From: Carbonactinospora thermoautotrophica
GTDB taxonomy: Bacteria > Actinomycetota > Actinomycetes > Streptomycetales > Carbonactinosporaceae
Direction of reading: 5' to 3'
Length of the DNA: 64,000 nt
Assembly: GCF_001543895.1 (NCBI RefSeq)
Contig: NZ_JYIJ01000010.1
Coordinates: forward strand, 1-64,000
Of this stretch, positions 8,399 through 16,349 are shown one piece after another. The stretch's first letter is position 1; the number at the start of each line of letters is the position of its first letter. Both the position numbers and the translations under genes were made by a program. Below the pieces are notes generated by a model, which saw only the letters and a list, made by a program, of their open reading frames with translations, made no database searches and was not told the DNA's origin.

Positions 8399-8839
8399 GT
8401 GTCTCGACGCATGACGGATGAGGAGTGGCAGGCCTTCCTGATGGAGGGCACCCGCACGGCCAAGGTGGGCACGGTGCTGCGGGACGGGCGTCCGCACGTC
8501 ACGCCCGTGTGGTTCGTGCTCGACGACGGCGATCTGGTCTTCACCACGCCGGGTGATTCGGTCAAGGCACGATCGTTGCGGCGGGATCCGCGGGTGTGCG
8601 TCTGCGTGGACCTGGAGGAGCAACCTTTCGGTTTCGTGATGCTGGAGGGCGAGGCCGTTCTGGTCGATGACCGTGACGCCGTCGAGGAGTGGACGGCGCG
8701 CATCAGGGCCCGCTACGCGCCCGCTGCCTCTGTGGCGTCGACGGCACCTGCCAAGGCTGACGCGTACAACCGACCGCCAGGCCTACTGGTGAGAGTCAAG
8801 CCGAGCCGCGTGATCGCGGTCAGCTACGACGACGAGTGA
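8399..8839 (+). CDS. PPOX-class (flavin or F420-dependent) oxidoreductase
   Basis: 146 residues from GTG 8399 (GGGAG upstream); ATG 8411 is an alternative. The split-barrel fold of pyridoxamine-phosphate-oxidase-like proteins is indicated by AKVGTVLRDGRPHVTPVWFVLDDGDLVF in the N-terminal half, followed by SLRRDPRVCVCVDLE and FGFVMLEGEAV. The strand pattern 'GxPHVTPVWF' is typical of F420- or FMN-binding members common in actinobacteria. Substrate cannot be predicted. The length fits small single-domain members of the family (~140 residues). Confidence 0.85.
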   Translation: MSRRMTDEEWQAFLMEGTRTAKVGTVLRDGRPHVTPVWFVLDDGDLVFTTPGDSVKARSLRRDPRVCVCVDLEEQPFGFVMLEGEAVLVDDRDAVEEWTARIRARYAPAASVASTAPAKADAYNRPPGLLVRVKPSRVIAVSYDDE

Positions 8840-9032
8840 CCGGTCCGCGGCACAGGACGGCGAGCCTGTGTAGCGGGTGGCCACGGCTCGGTGACGCCCC
8901 AGCCTCAGGAGGGCGGGAGTCGCTGTGGCCTTTCCGGAACCTCGCGCGACGGCGAGGCCGAGGCGGATGCGCCGGGTCGTCACCGCCATCGTGTTGCCCT
9001 GTTGACCGGTGTTGCCCAGGCATAGCGTCAAC

Positions 9033-9082
9033 CGTCGAGTGTGCGTGTCGTCCCACGCGTGGGACGACACGCACACTCGACG
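9033..9082. repeat. 50-bp perfect palindrome downstream of the XRE-TPR gene
   Basis: Every base from 9033 to 9082 pairs about the centre at 9057/9058 (ACGCGT core, outer CGTCGAG and CTCGACG). It begins 5 bases past the stop of the minus-strand regulator gene. A second copy at 10716-10765 differs at one paired position only, with both arms changed together. As RNA it would form a 23-bp or longer stem, a strong bidirectional terminator candidate despite the lack of a T-run. Confidence 0.8.
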
Positions 9083-9087
9083 CAGGG

Positions 9088-10665
9088 TTAGGCGCGGCGG
9101 GCGGTGGTGAGGAGGTCGCTCAGCTCGCGGGCTGCCGGGCGCTTGCGGTGGGGTTCGGGGATGAGCAGCAGGACCTCCCGCGCCCGGTTGAGCACCAGCG
9201 GGGTGCGGTACTCCGGCGGCAGGTCGAGCACCGTGCGGGTAGCCGAGGCGCAGCCGGCGTCGTAGTCCTTGTCGTGGATGAGGCACTTGGCCTGGTCGAG
9301 CTTGGTGCGGATCCAGGTGTTGGAGTTGCGCGGGTAGTGGCGGAACACCTCCGGCTGGGCGGCCCTCGCCTCGCGCGTGTGGCCGAGAATGGTCATCACA
9401 TTGCTGGTGGCCGCGTGCAGCTTGTGTTCCTGCATGCCCCACAGCGGTGAACGCCGCTGCGATTCGGGAACGCGTTCAAAAGTGTCCTTGGCCTTTGCGA
9501 GCGCGGCACGAGCAGCGGATTCGTTGCCCATGCGTGCGTGGACGAGGGCTTCCTGATCAAGCGCTGACACCAGGCCAGGACAAGGGTTTCGACTGAACTC
9601 CTGTGTTTCCTGAGCAAATCGAAGGCCGCGTGAGATGTCGTCTTCCCGAGAAATCGCGTGTCCCGCCTGGCAGCCGCGTATCCAAGTGGCGAGGACGCGA
9701 TCTCCTGCTTCATCGGCGGCCATGCGGGCGGTCGTGAGCCAGGCGTGTGCTTCCCGGAACTGGCCAAGGAAACTCAACGTGTCGGCGGCGAGGTCGGCCA
9801 AGTGGGCGGCAACCCGCCACAGGCGGCGCTGGGTCATCACCGGAAGCCGGTGGCCGAGCCATCCACTGACCTCGTCGAAGTCGGTCAGCAGCGCGCTGAG
9901 CCGGGGGAGTGGGGCCAGTTCGTAGAAACGCCGCTCGTATTCCGGGATCAGCGACTCCAGCCGGTCCAGGATGTCGGTGGGGATGCCGCTGCCGGTGGTG
10001 GTCTCGTGCAACCGTTGCCTGGTCTGTTCGACGGCGACCAGGTGGCCGGGGGTGAGGGCGATCCCGGTGGTGACGGCCAGTTGGCGGAGCAGTTCGCGGC
10101 GGCGCATGTCGGCGGAGCCCCCAATGCCGATCGACGACAGGACCTGGCTCCTACGGTGACCGCCGTGATCCGGTTTGTCGAGGGGCAAAGGGGTCTGAAA
10201 AGGGGTGGCGGAGGCCGCGTCCGGGACAGTGCTGCCTTCGCTGTAGTCCCCGCCGAAGCCGAGCCAGTCCGGGCGCGCCCGGTACAGCCGGCACAGCGGG
10301 TCGAGCAGCCACACCGGCACCGCGGTGCGCCCGAGTTCGTACTTGCTCAGGTCCCCCTTGCGCAGCTTGGGTCGGCGCAGGCCGGTCTCGGCGCAGATCT
10401 CGACCAGCCGTTCGACGGCTTTCTCCAGCGGCATGCCGTGGGCGAGTCGCCAGGCCCGCAAGGGTGGTACTTGGCAGCAGGCGGCGATCTCGGCGGCGAT
10501 CTGGACCAGTGGCCAGCCTTCCTGTTCGGCGCGCTTGCGGATGCGGGCCGCGCATGCCCTGCCGTGCGTCATGTCGCAGCACCCCCGGTACGTGGACAGA
10601 TCGTGACCGAGACAGTAATGCGCCAAAAGTCCCGGGGGAGGCCGTTTCGGCGGATCGGGTGACAT
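9088..10665 (-). CDS. XRE-type HTH regulator with C-terminal TPR-like domain
   Basis: 525 residues from ATG 10665; a later start at Met32 is possible. The N-terminal part holds a Cys/His-containing segment (HYCLGHDLS, GCCDMTHGRAC) and a helix-turn-helix region (~residues 70-130, with GDLSKYELGRTAVPVWLLDPLCRLY, the usual XRE turn). A Ser/Pro linker and a long helical C-terminal half (~200-520) follow. The latter includes LAADTLSFLGQFREA and ALVHARMGNESAARAALAKA, the pattern of TPR-bearing regulators common in streptomycete-like actinobacteria. Ligand and targets are unknown. It is isolated between two 50-bp palindromes, next to the restriction locus, so it may be a cassette or a local regulator of it. 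Confidence 0.8.
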   Translation of the reverse strand: MSPDPPKRPPPGLLAHYCLGHDLSTYRGCCDMTHGRACAARIRKRAEQEGWPLVQIAAEIAACCQVPPLRAWRLAHGMPLEKAVERLVEICAETGLRRPKLRKGDLSKYELGRTAVPVWLLDPLCRLYRARPDWLGFGGDYSEGSTVPDAASATPFQTPLPLDKPDHGGHRRSQVLSSIGIGGSADMRRRELLRQLAVTTGIALTPGHLVAVEQTRQRLHETTTGSGIPTDILDRLESLIPEYERRFYELAPLPRLSALLTDFDEVSGWLGHRLPVMTQRRLWRVAAHLADLAADTLSFLGQFREAHAWLTTARMAADEAGDRVLATWIRGCQAGHAISREDDISRGLRFAQETQEFSRNPCPGLVSALDQEALVHARMGNESAARAALAKAKDTFERVPESQRRSPLWGMQEHKLHAATSNVMTILGHTREARAAQPEVFRHYPRNSNTWIRTKLDQAKCLIHDKDYDAGCASATRTVLDLPPEYRTPLVLNRAREVLLLIPEPHRKRPAARELSDLLTTARRA

Positions 10666-10715
10666 CGACCCGCGAAGGTCGCTGCTGGGCCGACCCGAGG
10701 TCGCCCCAGCAGCTA

Positions 10716-10765
10716 CGTCGAGTGTGGGTGTCGTCCCACGCGTGGGACGACACCCACACTCGACG
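10716..10765. repeat. 50-bp perfect palindrome downstream of hsdR
   Basis: Palindromic about 10740/10741, with the same core and ends as the palindrome at 9033-9082. The only change relative to that copy is C to G in the left arm, matched by G to C in the right arm. It starts 9 bases past the hsdR stop (minus strand). The position, just after a gene end, suggests a transcription terminator; the pair also brackets the XRE-TPR gene exactly. Confidence 0.8.
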
Positions 10766-10774
10766 CGACGACGA

Positions 10775-13700
10775 TCAGGCCACCAGGCCGCTGTTGCGCC
10801 GGATCGCCTGGTAGGCCGCGCGGCGGGCCAGCTTGGTGAGCCCGCTGCGGAAGGCGTCGTCGTCGAAGAAGCGTTGCATGAGCCGGCCGTTGTCGTCGTG
10901 GCGCTCGATGACCACGTCCTCGAACCGCTTGTCGAAGACGACGCCGAAGTTCTCCTCGTCGTTGACCGCGGCGGCGGCCTGCAGGGCGCTGTCCTGCACG
11001 GCGGCGACGATCTGCTGCTCGATCCAGAGCTTGTCGGCGTCGGTCAGCGCGGCCCCGTACCGCTGGTTGAACTCCTCGATCAGCTCCGACAGGGCGATCT
11101 TGTCCGGGTCGCGTACCGGGCCGACCCCGCCCCCGGTGAACCCGGGCAGCGTCTGCTCGCCCTCGGGGGTGAGGCTGGCGTCGTGCTCGCCGGTCTTGCT
11201 GATCCGCAGGTGGGTGAGTTCGAGCGGGCCGACGTCGACCGCCGGGTCCTGCCGGCGCGGCAGCCGGTTGAGCAGCGCCCGCCCGAACAGGTACAGCCGC
11301 TCCAGCTCCCGGTCCACGTACGGCACGACCTGGGAGAGGAAGGCGTACTTGCGCACGTAGTCGCGCAGCGCTGAGCGGAACTCCTCGGCGGCCGGCGGGT
11401 CGTCCTCGGCGAGCTGCAGGTACCGGTCGCGGGCCGCGTCGGTGAACCGGTACAGCTCGGCGTGGATCCGCTCCAGCTCGGCCTGGCTGAGCGCCTTGCG
11501 TTCGGCCGCCAGGTACTTCTCGGCGTAGGCCTCCATCTCCGAGTCGACCAGCAGGCCGTACTTTTCCACCTCGTCGGCGGCGGTGTACAGCAGGTTGGGG
11601 TCGGTAGGCGTGGTGATCGCCGTCTCGTAGAACGGTCGGAACTCTTTCTGGATCTCCTCGGCCTCGTTGGCGAAGTCGAGGACGAAGATATCGCCCTGGG
11701 TCTTGAGCGGGTGGGTGCGGTTGAGCCGGGAGAGGGTCTGCACCGCGGCCACGCCCTTGAGTGGCTTGTCCACGTACATCGTGGTGAGCAGCGGCTGGTC
11801 GAAGCCGGTCTGGTACTTCTCCGCCACCACGAGGATGCGGTACTCCTGCGGCTGCCGGGCGCGCGAGGTACCGGCGTGCGGGTCGTCGGCGGCGGTGTAG
11901 GCGAAGCGCTCAGGCAGCTCACCCTCGGGGAAGCCGTTCAGCCCGGCCTCGGTGTACTCGACCCCGTCGACCTCGATCGACTGGGAGAAGGCGACCAGCA
12001 CCCCGCAGTCGCGGTAGCCGTGCGTGTCCACGTACTCCCGCAGGGCCTGGTACATGCGCACGGCGTGCTCCCGGGAGCGGGTGACCACCATCGCTTTGGC
12101 CCGGCCGCCGAGCCGGTCGGCGGTGTGGGCGCGGAAGTGCTCGATGATGATCTCCGCGCGCTGCTCCATGCTGGTCGGGTGCAGCTCGGCGAACCGGGCG
12201 AGCTGCGCGGCGGCCTTGCGCCGCTCGACCTCCTTGTCGACCGGGCTCTCGCTGGCCAGCCGGTAGTACGTCTGGTACGTGATGTAGTTGCGCAGCACGT
12301 CGAGGATGAACCCCTCCTCGATCGCCTGGCGCATCGAGTAGACGTGGAACGGCCGGTAGTTGCCGGTGACCGGGTCGGGGATGCCGAACAGCTCCAGCGT
12401 CTTGGGCTTGGGCGTGGCGGTGAACGCGAAGTACGACAGCGTGTCGTGCCGACCCCGGGCGAGCGCTTCGGCGGTGAGCGGGTCGGCGTCCTCGTCGATG
12501 TCGTCGCTGCCGTACTTGAGCAGCACCTTCTTCAGCGCGATGGCCGACTCGCCGGACTGGGAGGAGTGCGCCTCATCGATGATGACCGCGAATCGTTTCC
12601 CCTTCAGCTCGCGGACCTGGTCCAGCACGTAGGGGAACTTCTGCAGCGTGGTGATGACGATCTTCGCGGTCTCGCCCTGCAGCGCCTCGGCGAGCTGCGC
12701 GGAGTGCTTGTCGATCCGCTGCACCACGCCGGGCACGTGCTCGAACTGGAACACCGTCTCCTGCAACTGCCGGTCGAGTACCACCCGGTCGGTGATCACG
12801 ATGACCTTGTCGAACACCGGCTGGTTCGGGCCGAGCCCCTTGGCCCGGGCCTCCGGGTCGATCTGGTCCGGGTCGGCGGGGGTGTGCAGGCTGGACAGCC
12901 GGTGGGCGAGCCAGGCGATCGTGTTCGACTTGCCCGAGCCGGCCGAGTGCATCACCAGGTAGTTGTGGCCCGACCCGTGCCGGGCGGCGTGGTCGGCCAG
13001 CGTGGTGACCGCGTGCCACTGGTGGAAGCGGGGAAAGATCAGCGGCGCGGTGTGCGGGTCGGTCTTGGCCCGGCTCTTGCCCTTGGCCACCTCCGGGTCG
13101 GCCACGTGCAGGAACCGCCGCACCAGGTCCAGCCAGACGTCCGGGTGCCAGACCCGCTCCCACAGGTAGTGAGTGCGGTGCTTGCCTGGCGGGGCCGGGG
13201 GGTTGCCCGCGCCGCCGGACACGCCCGGCCCCTCGGAGCCGGTGTTGAACGGCAGGAAGCGGGTCTTGTCCCCGGCCAGCCGCGTGGTGACGAAGACCAG
13301 GTCCGGGTCGACCGCGAAGTGCACCAGCGTGCGCCGGGCGAAGATCAGCTCCTTGGGGTCGCGGTCGTGCCGGTACTGGTGCTTGGCGTGCTCCACGGTC
13401 TGCCCGGTGAGCGGGTTCTTCAGCTCCGCTGTCGCCAGCGGCAGGCCGTTGACGAACAGCACCAGGTCCAGCGATTTGTCCGGCTGCTTCTCCGAGTAGC
13501 GGAGCTGGCGGACCACGGTGAGCCGGTTCTTCCGGTACAGGTCGAGGGCGTCGTCGGCGATGGTGTGCGCGGGCTTGAAGTAGGCCAGCTTGAACCCGAT
13601 GCCCCGGTCTTTCACCCCGCGGCGCAGCACGTCCAGCGCGCCGCGCCGGTCGATCTCCTTGGCCACCAGCTCGGCGAACCGCCGCTGCGCCTCGCCCGGG

Positions 13701-13897
13701 TCCCCGCCGTGGAACGCGAGCAGCCGGTCCCACTCCTCGGCCTGGGTCGCGCCGATGAAGGTGAACAGCTCGGCGGTGTCCAAGCCGAGGTCGCGCCGGT
13801 AGTTGCCGGGGTCACCCTGCTGCCAGCCGGAGGCGAGCAGGGACGCCACTACGGCGTCCTCGAAGGCGTGCTCGGTGTGGATCGCGGTCATTCCCAC
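10775..13897 (-). CDS. hsdR: Type I restriction enzyme, R subunit
   Basis: 1040 residues from ATG 13897 (or Met3). The N-terminal endonuclease domain has the PD-(D/E)xK pattern: Asp144 in KSLDLVLF, then ATAELKN (Glu158, Lys160). The Walker A motif HSAGSGKSNT is at 317-326 and DEAH at 441-444, followed by helicase lobe motifs (FTATPKPK, SRLNRTHPLK). Length fits HsdR (about 1000-1100). It translocates and cleaves DNA as part of the HsdR2M2S1 complex when recognition sites lack adenine methylation. It is separated from hsdS (15147) by the oppositely oriented DUF3800 gene and a 383-bp gap, so it probably has its own promoter in 13898-14280. Confidence 0.95.
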   Translation of the reverse strand: MGMTAIHTEHAFEDAVVASLLASGWQQGDPGNYRRDLGLDTAELFTFIGATQAEEWDRLLAFHGGDPGEAQRRFAELVAKEIDRRGALDVLRRGVKDRGIGFKLAYFKPAHTIADDALDLYRKNRLTVVRQLRYSEKQPDKSLDLVLFVNGLPLATAELKNPLTGQTVEHAKHQYRHDRDPKELIFARRTLVHFAVDPDLVFVTTRLAGDKTRFLPFNTGSEGPGVSGGAGNPPAPPGKHRTHYLWERVWHPDVWLDLVRRFLHVADPEVAKGKSRAKTDPHTAPLIFPRFHQWHAVTTLADHAARHGSGHNYLVMHSAGSGKSNTIAWLAHRLSSLHTPADPDQIDPEARAKGLGPNQPVFDKVIVITDRVVLDRQLQETVFQFEHVPGVVQRIDKHSAQLAEALQGETAKIVITTLQKFPYVLDQVRELKGKRFAVIIDEAHSSQSGESAIALKKVLLKYGSDDIDEDADPLTAEALARGRHDTLSYFAFTATPKPKTLELFGIPDPVTGNYRPFHVYSMRQAIEEGFILDVLRNYITYQTYYRLASESPVDKEVERRKAAAQLARFAELHPTSMEQRAEIIIEHFRAHTADRLGGRAKAMVVTRSREHAVRMYQALREYVDTHGYRDCGVLVAFSQSIEVDGVEYTEAGLNGFPEGELPERFAYTAADDPHAGTSRARQPQEYRILVVAEKYQTGFDQPLLTTMYVDKPLKGVAAVQTLSRLNRTHPLKTQGDIFVLDFANEAEEIQKEFRPFYETAITTPTDPNLLYTAADEVEKYGLLVDSEMEAYAEKYLAAERKALSQAELERIHAELYRFTDAARDRYLQLAEDDPPAAEEFRSALRDYVRKYAFLSQVVPYVDRELERLYLFGRALLNRLPRRQDPAVDVGPLELTHLRISKTGEHDASLTPEGEQTLPGFTGGGVGPVRDPDKIALSELIEEFNQRYGAALTDADKLWIEQQIVAAVQDSALQAAAAVNDEENFGVVFDKRFEDVVIERHDDNGRLMQRFFDDDAFRSGLTKLARRAAYQAIRRNSGLVA

Positions 13898-14062
13898 CCC
13901 TGTCTTGCCAGCCGACCGGTGCCGCCGATCGGTTCTCTGTCATGGTCACGGCGCTGTCACCCGCGCCCCTGCGCTCATGGCCGTGGCGCACCTGCCAGGA
14001 CCACCCCCAGATGCGATCCACAAGAGTGTTGATCGTCCTTGACGCGGGCAGCCCTATGCGAT

Positions 14063-14139
14063 TTGCTAAAGGGAGCAACCAAGCTGTTGGCTGCACTTGG
14101 TGCAGCAAGTCCTACGGCCGCTCTCCGGAGCGGCCGTAG
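14063..14139 (+). ncRNA. Candidate structured leader RNA upstream of the DUF3800 gene
   Basis: Consecutive short hairpins: TTGCT/AGCAA (14063-14078), CCAA/TTGG (14079-14090), CTGCAC/GTGCAG (14091-14105), then a strong stem CTACGGCCGCTC/GAGCGGCCGTAG with a TCCG loop (14112-14139) followed by TTGT. Alternative pairings exist (CCAAG 14079-14083 with CTTGG 14096-14100; TTGCT with AGCAA 14104-14108), as in attenuator leaders. It lies in the otherwise empty 383-bp gap (13898-14280) between hsdR and the DUF3800 start. Strand is inferred from the downstream gene. No known RNA family is recognised, and no promoter was identified. Confidence 0.35.
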
Positions 14140-14280
14140 TTGTATCCGCTCCGACCACCGGGTACGACCTGGCGTCCAGATCCAGGGCGGTTGCTCACGC
14201 TCCGCATCCAAAACTGCACCATCCGCGTGATAACGTACCGGGCACCCTGCGCCAGTAGGCCCTTCCGCGGTGGTCAGCGC

Positions 14281-15114
14281 ATGTACTTCTGCTACGTGGA
14301 CGAAGCCGGATGCGGTGAGCTGCTCACGCCATCCCGACCAGCCAGCACTCCGGTCTTCTGCATCGTCGGCGTGATCGTCGAGGACCGCCGGCTGAAGAAG
14401 TTGGTGTGGGACTTCCTCGCGTTGAAGAAGGAATTCGAGCCCTCGCTCACCGCCCGCGCGAACCTGTCCGACGTGGTACGGCACGAAGTCAAGGGCGCGA
14501 ACATCAGGGCGGACATCAGATCGACCAGCCGTAGGCGCCGCCGACGTGCGCTCCGCATCCTGGACAGCACCCTCCAGCTGCTCCAGGCCAACGACTGCCG
14601 GCTCATCGGGCGTGTCTGGGTCAAGATGGAGGACGTGCCGATGGACGAGACCGCCGTGTACACGTCCTCGGTCAGTGCGATGTGTGAGTACTTCCACCAT
14701 TTCCTGGAATCGAGGGAACAGTCCGGAGCCCTCATCCTGGACAGTCGCACCAACAAGCAGAACGCCGCCAACGTCCACTGCATCACGACGCGAAAGTTCC
14801 GCACCGGTGGCGATCCCTACCGGCGACTGGTCGAGTCCCCGCTCTTCGGGCTGAGCGACACCCATGTCGTGCTGCAGATCTCCGACCTGCTGGCTTCGGC
14901 GGTGGTCTTCCCGCTCGCCTGCATGGCGTACTGCTCCGATCTCACGTGGAACACGCACAGCATCCACGCGTACCACGAGCTGAAAGGGGGCTTCGCCGAA
15001 CGCGTGGCCGCCCTGCAATACCGCTTCCCGCATCCCGAAACGGGCAAGTGGAGTGGGGGCGTCGTGGTCTCCGACCGCCGTATGGGCAGGAGCGGGAAAC
15101 TTCTCTTCCAGTGA
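14281..15114 (+). CDS. DUF3800 domain protein inserted in the type I restriction locus
   Basis: 277 residues from ATG 14281. The family hallmark is an N-terminal acidic turn, YFCYVDEAGCGE, then ALILDSRTNKQN in the middle and VVLQISDLLASAV near the C-terminus. Together these form a likely acidic metal site resembling an RNase H-like fold. DUF3800 proteins are often found near restriction systems and mobile DNA, but their biochemical role is not established; a nuclease role is inference. It is on the plus strand, opposed to hsdS (convergent, 32 bp apart) and divergent from hsdR. A hairpin-rich region lies upstream (14063-14139). Confidence 0.85.
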   Translation: MYFCYVDEAGCGELLTPSRPASTPVFCIVGVIVEDRRLKKLVWDFLALKKEFEPSLTARANLSDVVRHEVKGANIRADIRSTSRRRRRRALRILDSTLQLLQANDCRLIGRVWVKMEDVPMDETAVYTSSVSAMCEYFHHFLESREQSGALILDSRTNKQNAANVHCITTRKFRTGGDPYRRLVESPLFGLSDTHVVLQISDLLASAVVFPLACMAYCSDLTWNTHSIHAYHELKGGFAERVAALQYRFPHPETGKWSGGVVVSDRRMGRSGKLLFQ

Positions 15115-15146
15115 CGGGCACCAGGACGGCCCCGCCCCCGTCCGGC

Positions 15147-16349
15147 TCATCCCCGAACCCCGCTCGCGGTCGTGACGTCGATCTGCCCGGTGACGGCGGC
15201 GGTGATGAGGGCCTGGCGGCGCTCGGCGAGGAGGTCGAGCTGGCAATCCAGCATGCGCTTCGCTTGATTGATGAGGGCGATCTCTTGATCGAGATCCCGT
15301 ACCAACTCTTCTTGCCGCTGGATCGGTGGAAGTGGTATCGGCAAATCCCGCACTACCGGCGCAGGAAGATTATTGGCAAGCCCACTTGCCCCAGACGTGC
15401 CGAGCTGGATCTGCTCCCGAACAGGGATGGAGCGCATCATGTGAGCTACGAATTCAGGAATAACTTTTCTGCGATTCAACTGGATACGATAGATCTTGTC
15501 ACAAAGCAAAAGTCGCCGCTCCAGCTTCGGCACTACGGCAACACTGCCGATCAAGTCGAGTGAGCCGCTCGCGCGAGACATCAAGAAATCACCTTCGCAC
15601 AGCTCATACTCCAGGCGTGGCTCCAAATGCGCTGGAAGCGTCTTGTGCTCCTCAGGGCGGAAGAATCCCCCGTTGACACAACCTGCCTTTACAACTCCCC
15701 ATTCGCCGGGACCAGCCTGTCTGTTTTCGCAGTCAGGTGACCACCCTTGCTCGATCCTCCAAAGGACATGGCGAAGCCTGACACACCCATACTTGGCGGC
15801 AGCCTCAGTGTATGAGCGAGTCACCAAGCCCCGTACGCGCTCCTCCAGCAATTTCTGTTGGAGTTTACGCAGCTCGACCCAACGCGTAATCAAGGCCGTC
15901 TCGCCGTCGAGGAAGTCGGCGATGCGGCGCTGCTCCTCCAGTGCAATATCTGGAAAGAGCAATGCTCCGATATCTTCCGCAGTCACAGCTCTATAAGTTG
16001 TGCCCGTCGCCATCGAATTGAGTTGGTTGACCTGCGAGTGTAGCCACCACCACAAGAACCGTGGATTGCACTTCTGGGCGCGTACAGCACACAAGCCACG
16101 TCCAATGCCGTAGCTGCAATTAGCTACATTGAGAGCACCAACAGGGGCGCGAACAGAGATCAGTATGTCGCCAGCTTCTGCTTTCTTGCTAGGGTTGGAG
16201 CACTGAAAGCGGGGGGTAGGGTTCTCGTCTCCGAACTCCGCATTTCCCTGCAGAAATGGCAACCCTTCCGTAAAAGGCTCTACATATTCCGAAGGTGGAG
16301 CCTGCCCTGCAATGATCTTGGCAACGTACTTCAAAGGGATGTGCCTCAC
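15147..16349 (-). CDS. hsdS: Type I restriction-modification specificity subunit
   Basis: 400 residues from GTG 16349, overlapping the hsdM stop by 4 bases (GTGA), a coupled arrangement. Two half-repeats are visible: each has a target recognition domain followed by a conserved helix, PDIALEEQRRIADFLDGETALI in the first half and LPPIQRQEELVRDLDQEIALI in the second. These are the two recognition domains and spacer helices that read a bipartite DNA site. Base composition drops sharply toward AT in both recognition domains (about 15300-16300), typical of exchanged specificity modules. It forms the methyltransferase with HsdM. The recognition sequence cannot be deduced. Confidence 0.92.
   Translation of the reverse strand: MRHIPLKYVAKIIAGQAPPSEYVEPFTEGLPFLQGNAEFGDENPTPRFQCSNPSKKAEAGDILISVRAPVGALNVANCSYGIGRGLCAVRAQKCNPRFLWWWLHSQVNQLNSMATGTTYRAVTAEDIGALLFPDIALEEQRRIADFLDGETALITRWVELRKLQQKLLEERVRGLVTRSYTEAAAKYGCVRLRHVLWRIEQGWSPDCENRQAGPGEWGVVKAGCVNGGFFRPEEHKTLPAHLEPRLEYELCEGDFLMSRASGSLDLIGSVAVVPKLERRLLLCDKIYRIQLNRRKVIPEFVAHMMRSIPVREQIQLGTSGASGLANNLPAPVVRDLPIPLPPIQRQEELVRDLDQEIALINQAKRMLDCQLDLLAERRQALITAAVTGQIDVTTASGVRG

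Noticed and set aside
11462-14032. 856-residue plus-strand open frame
   Set aside because: Antisense shadow of hsdR with biased composition.
14039-14230. Short plus-strand open frame upstream of DUF3800
   Set aside because: It runs through all four hairpins and shows no protein-like pattern; a structured RNA fits better.
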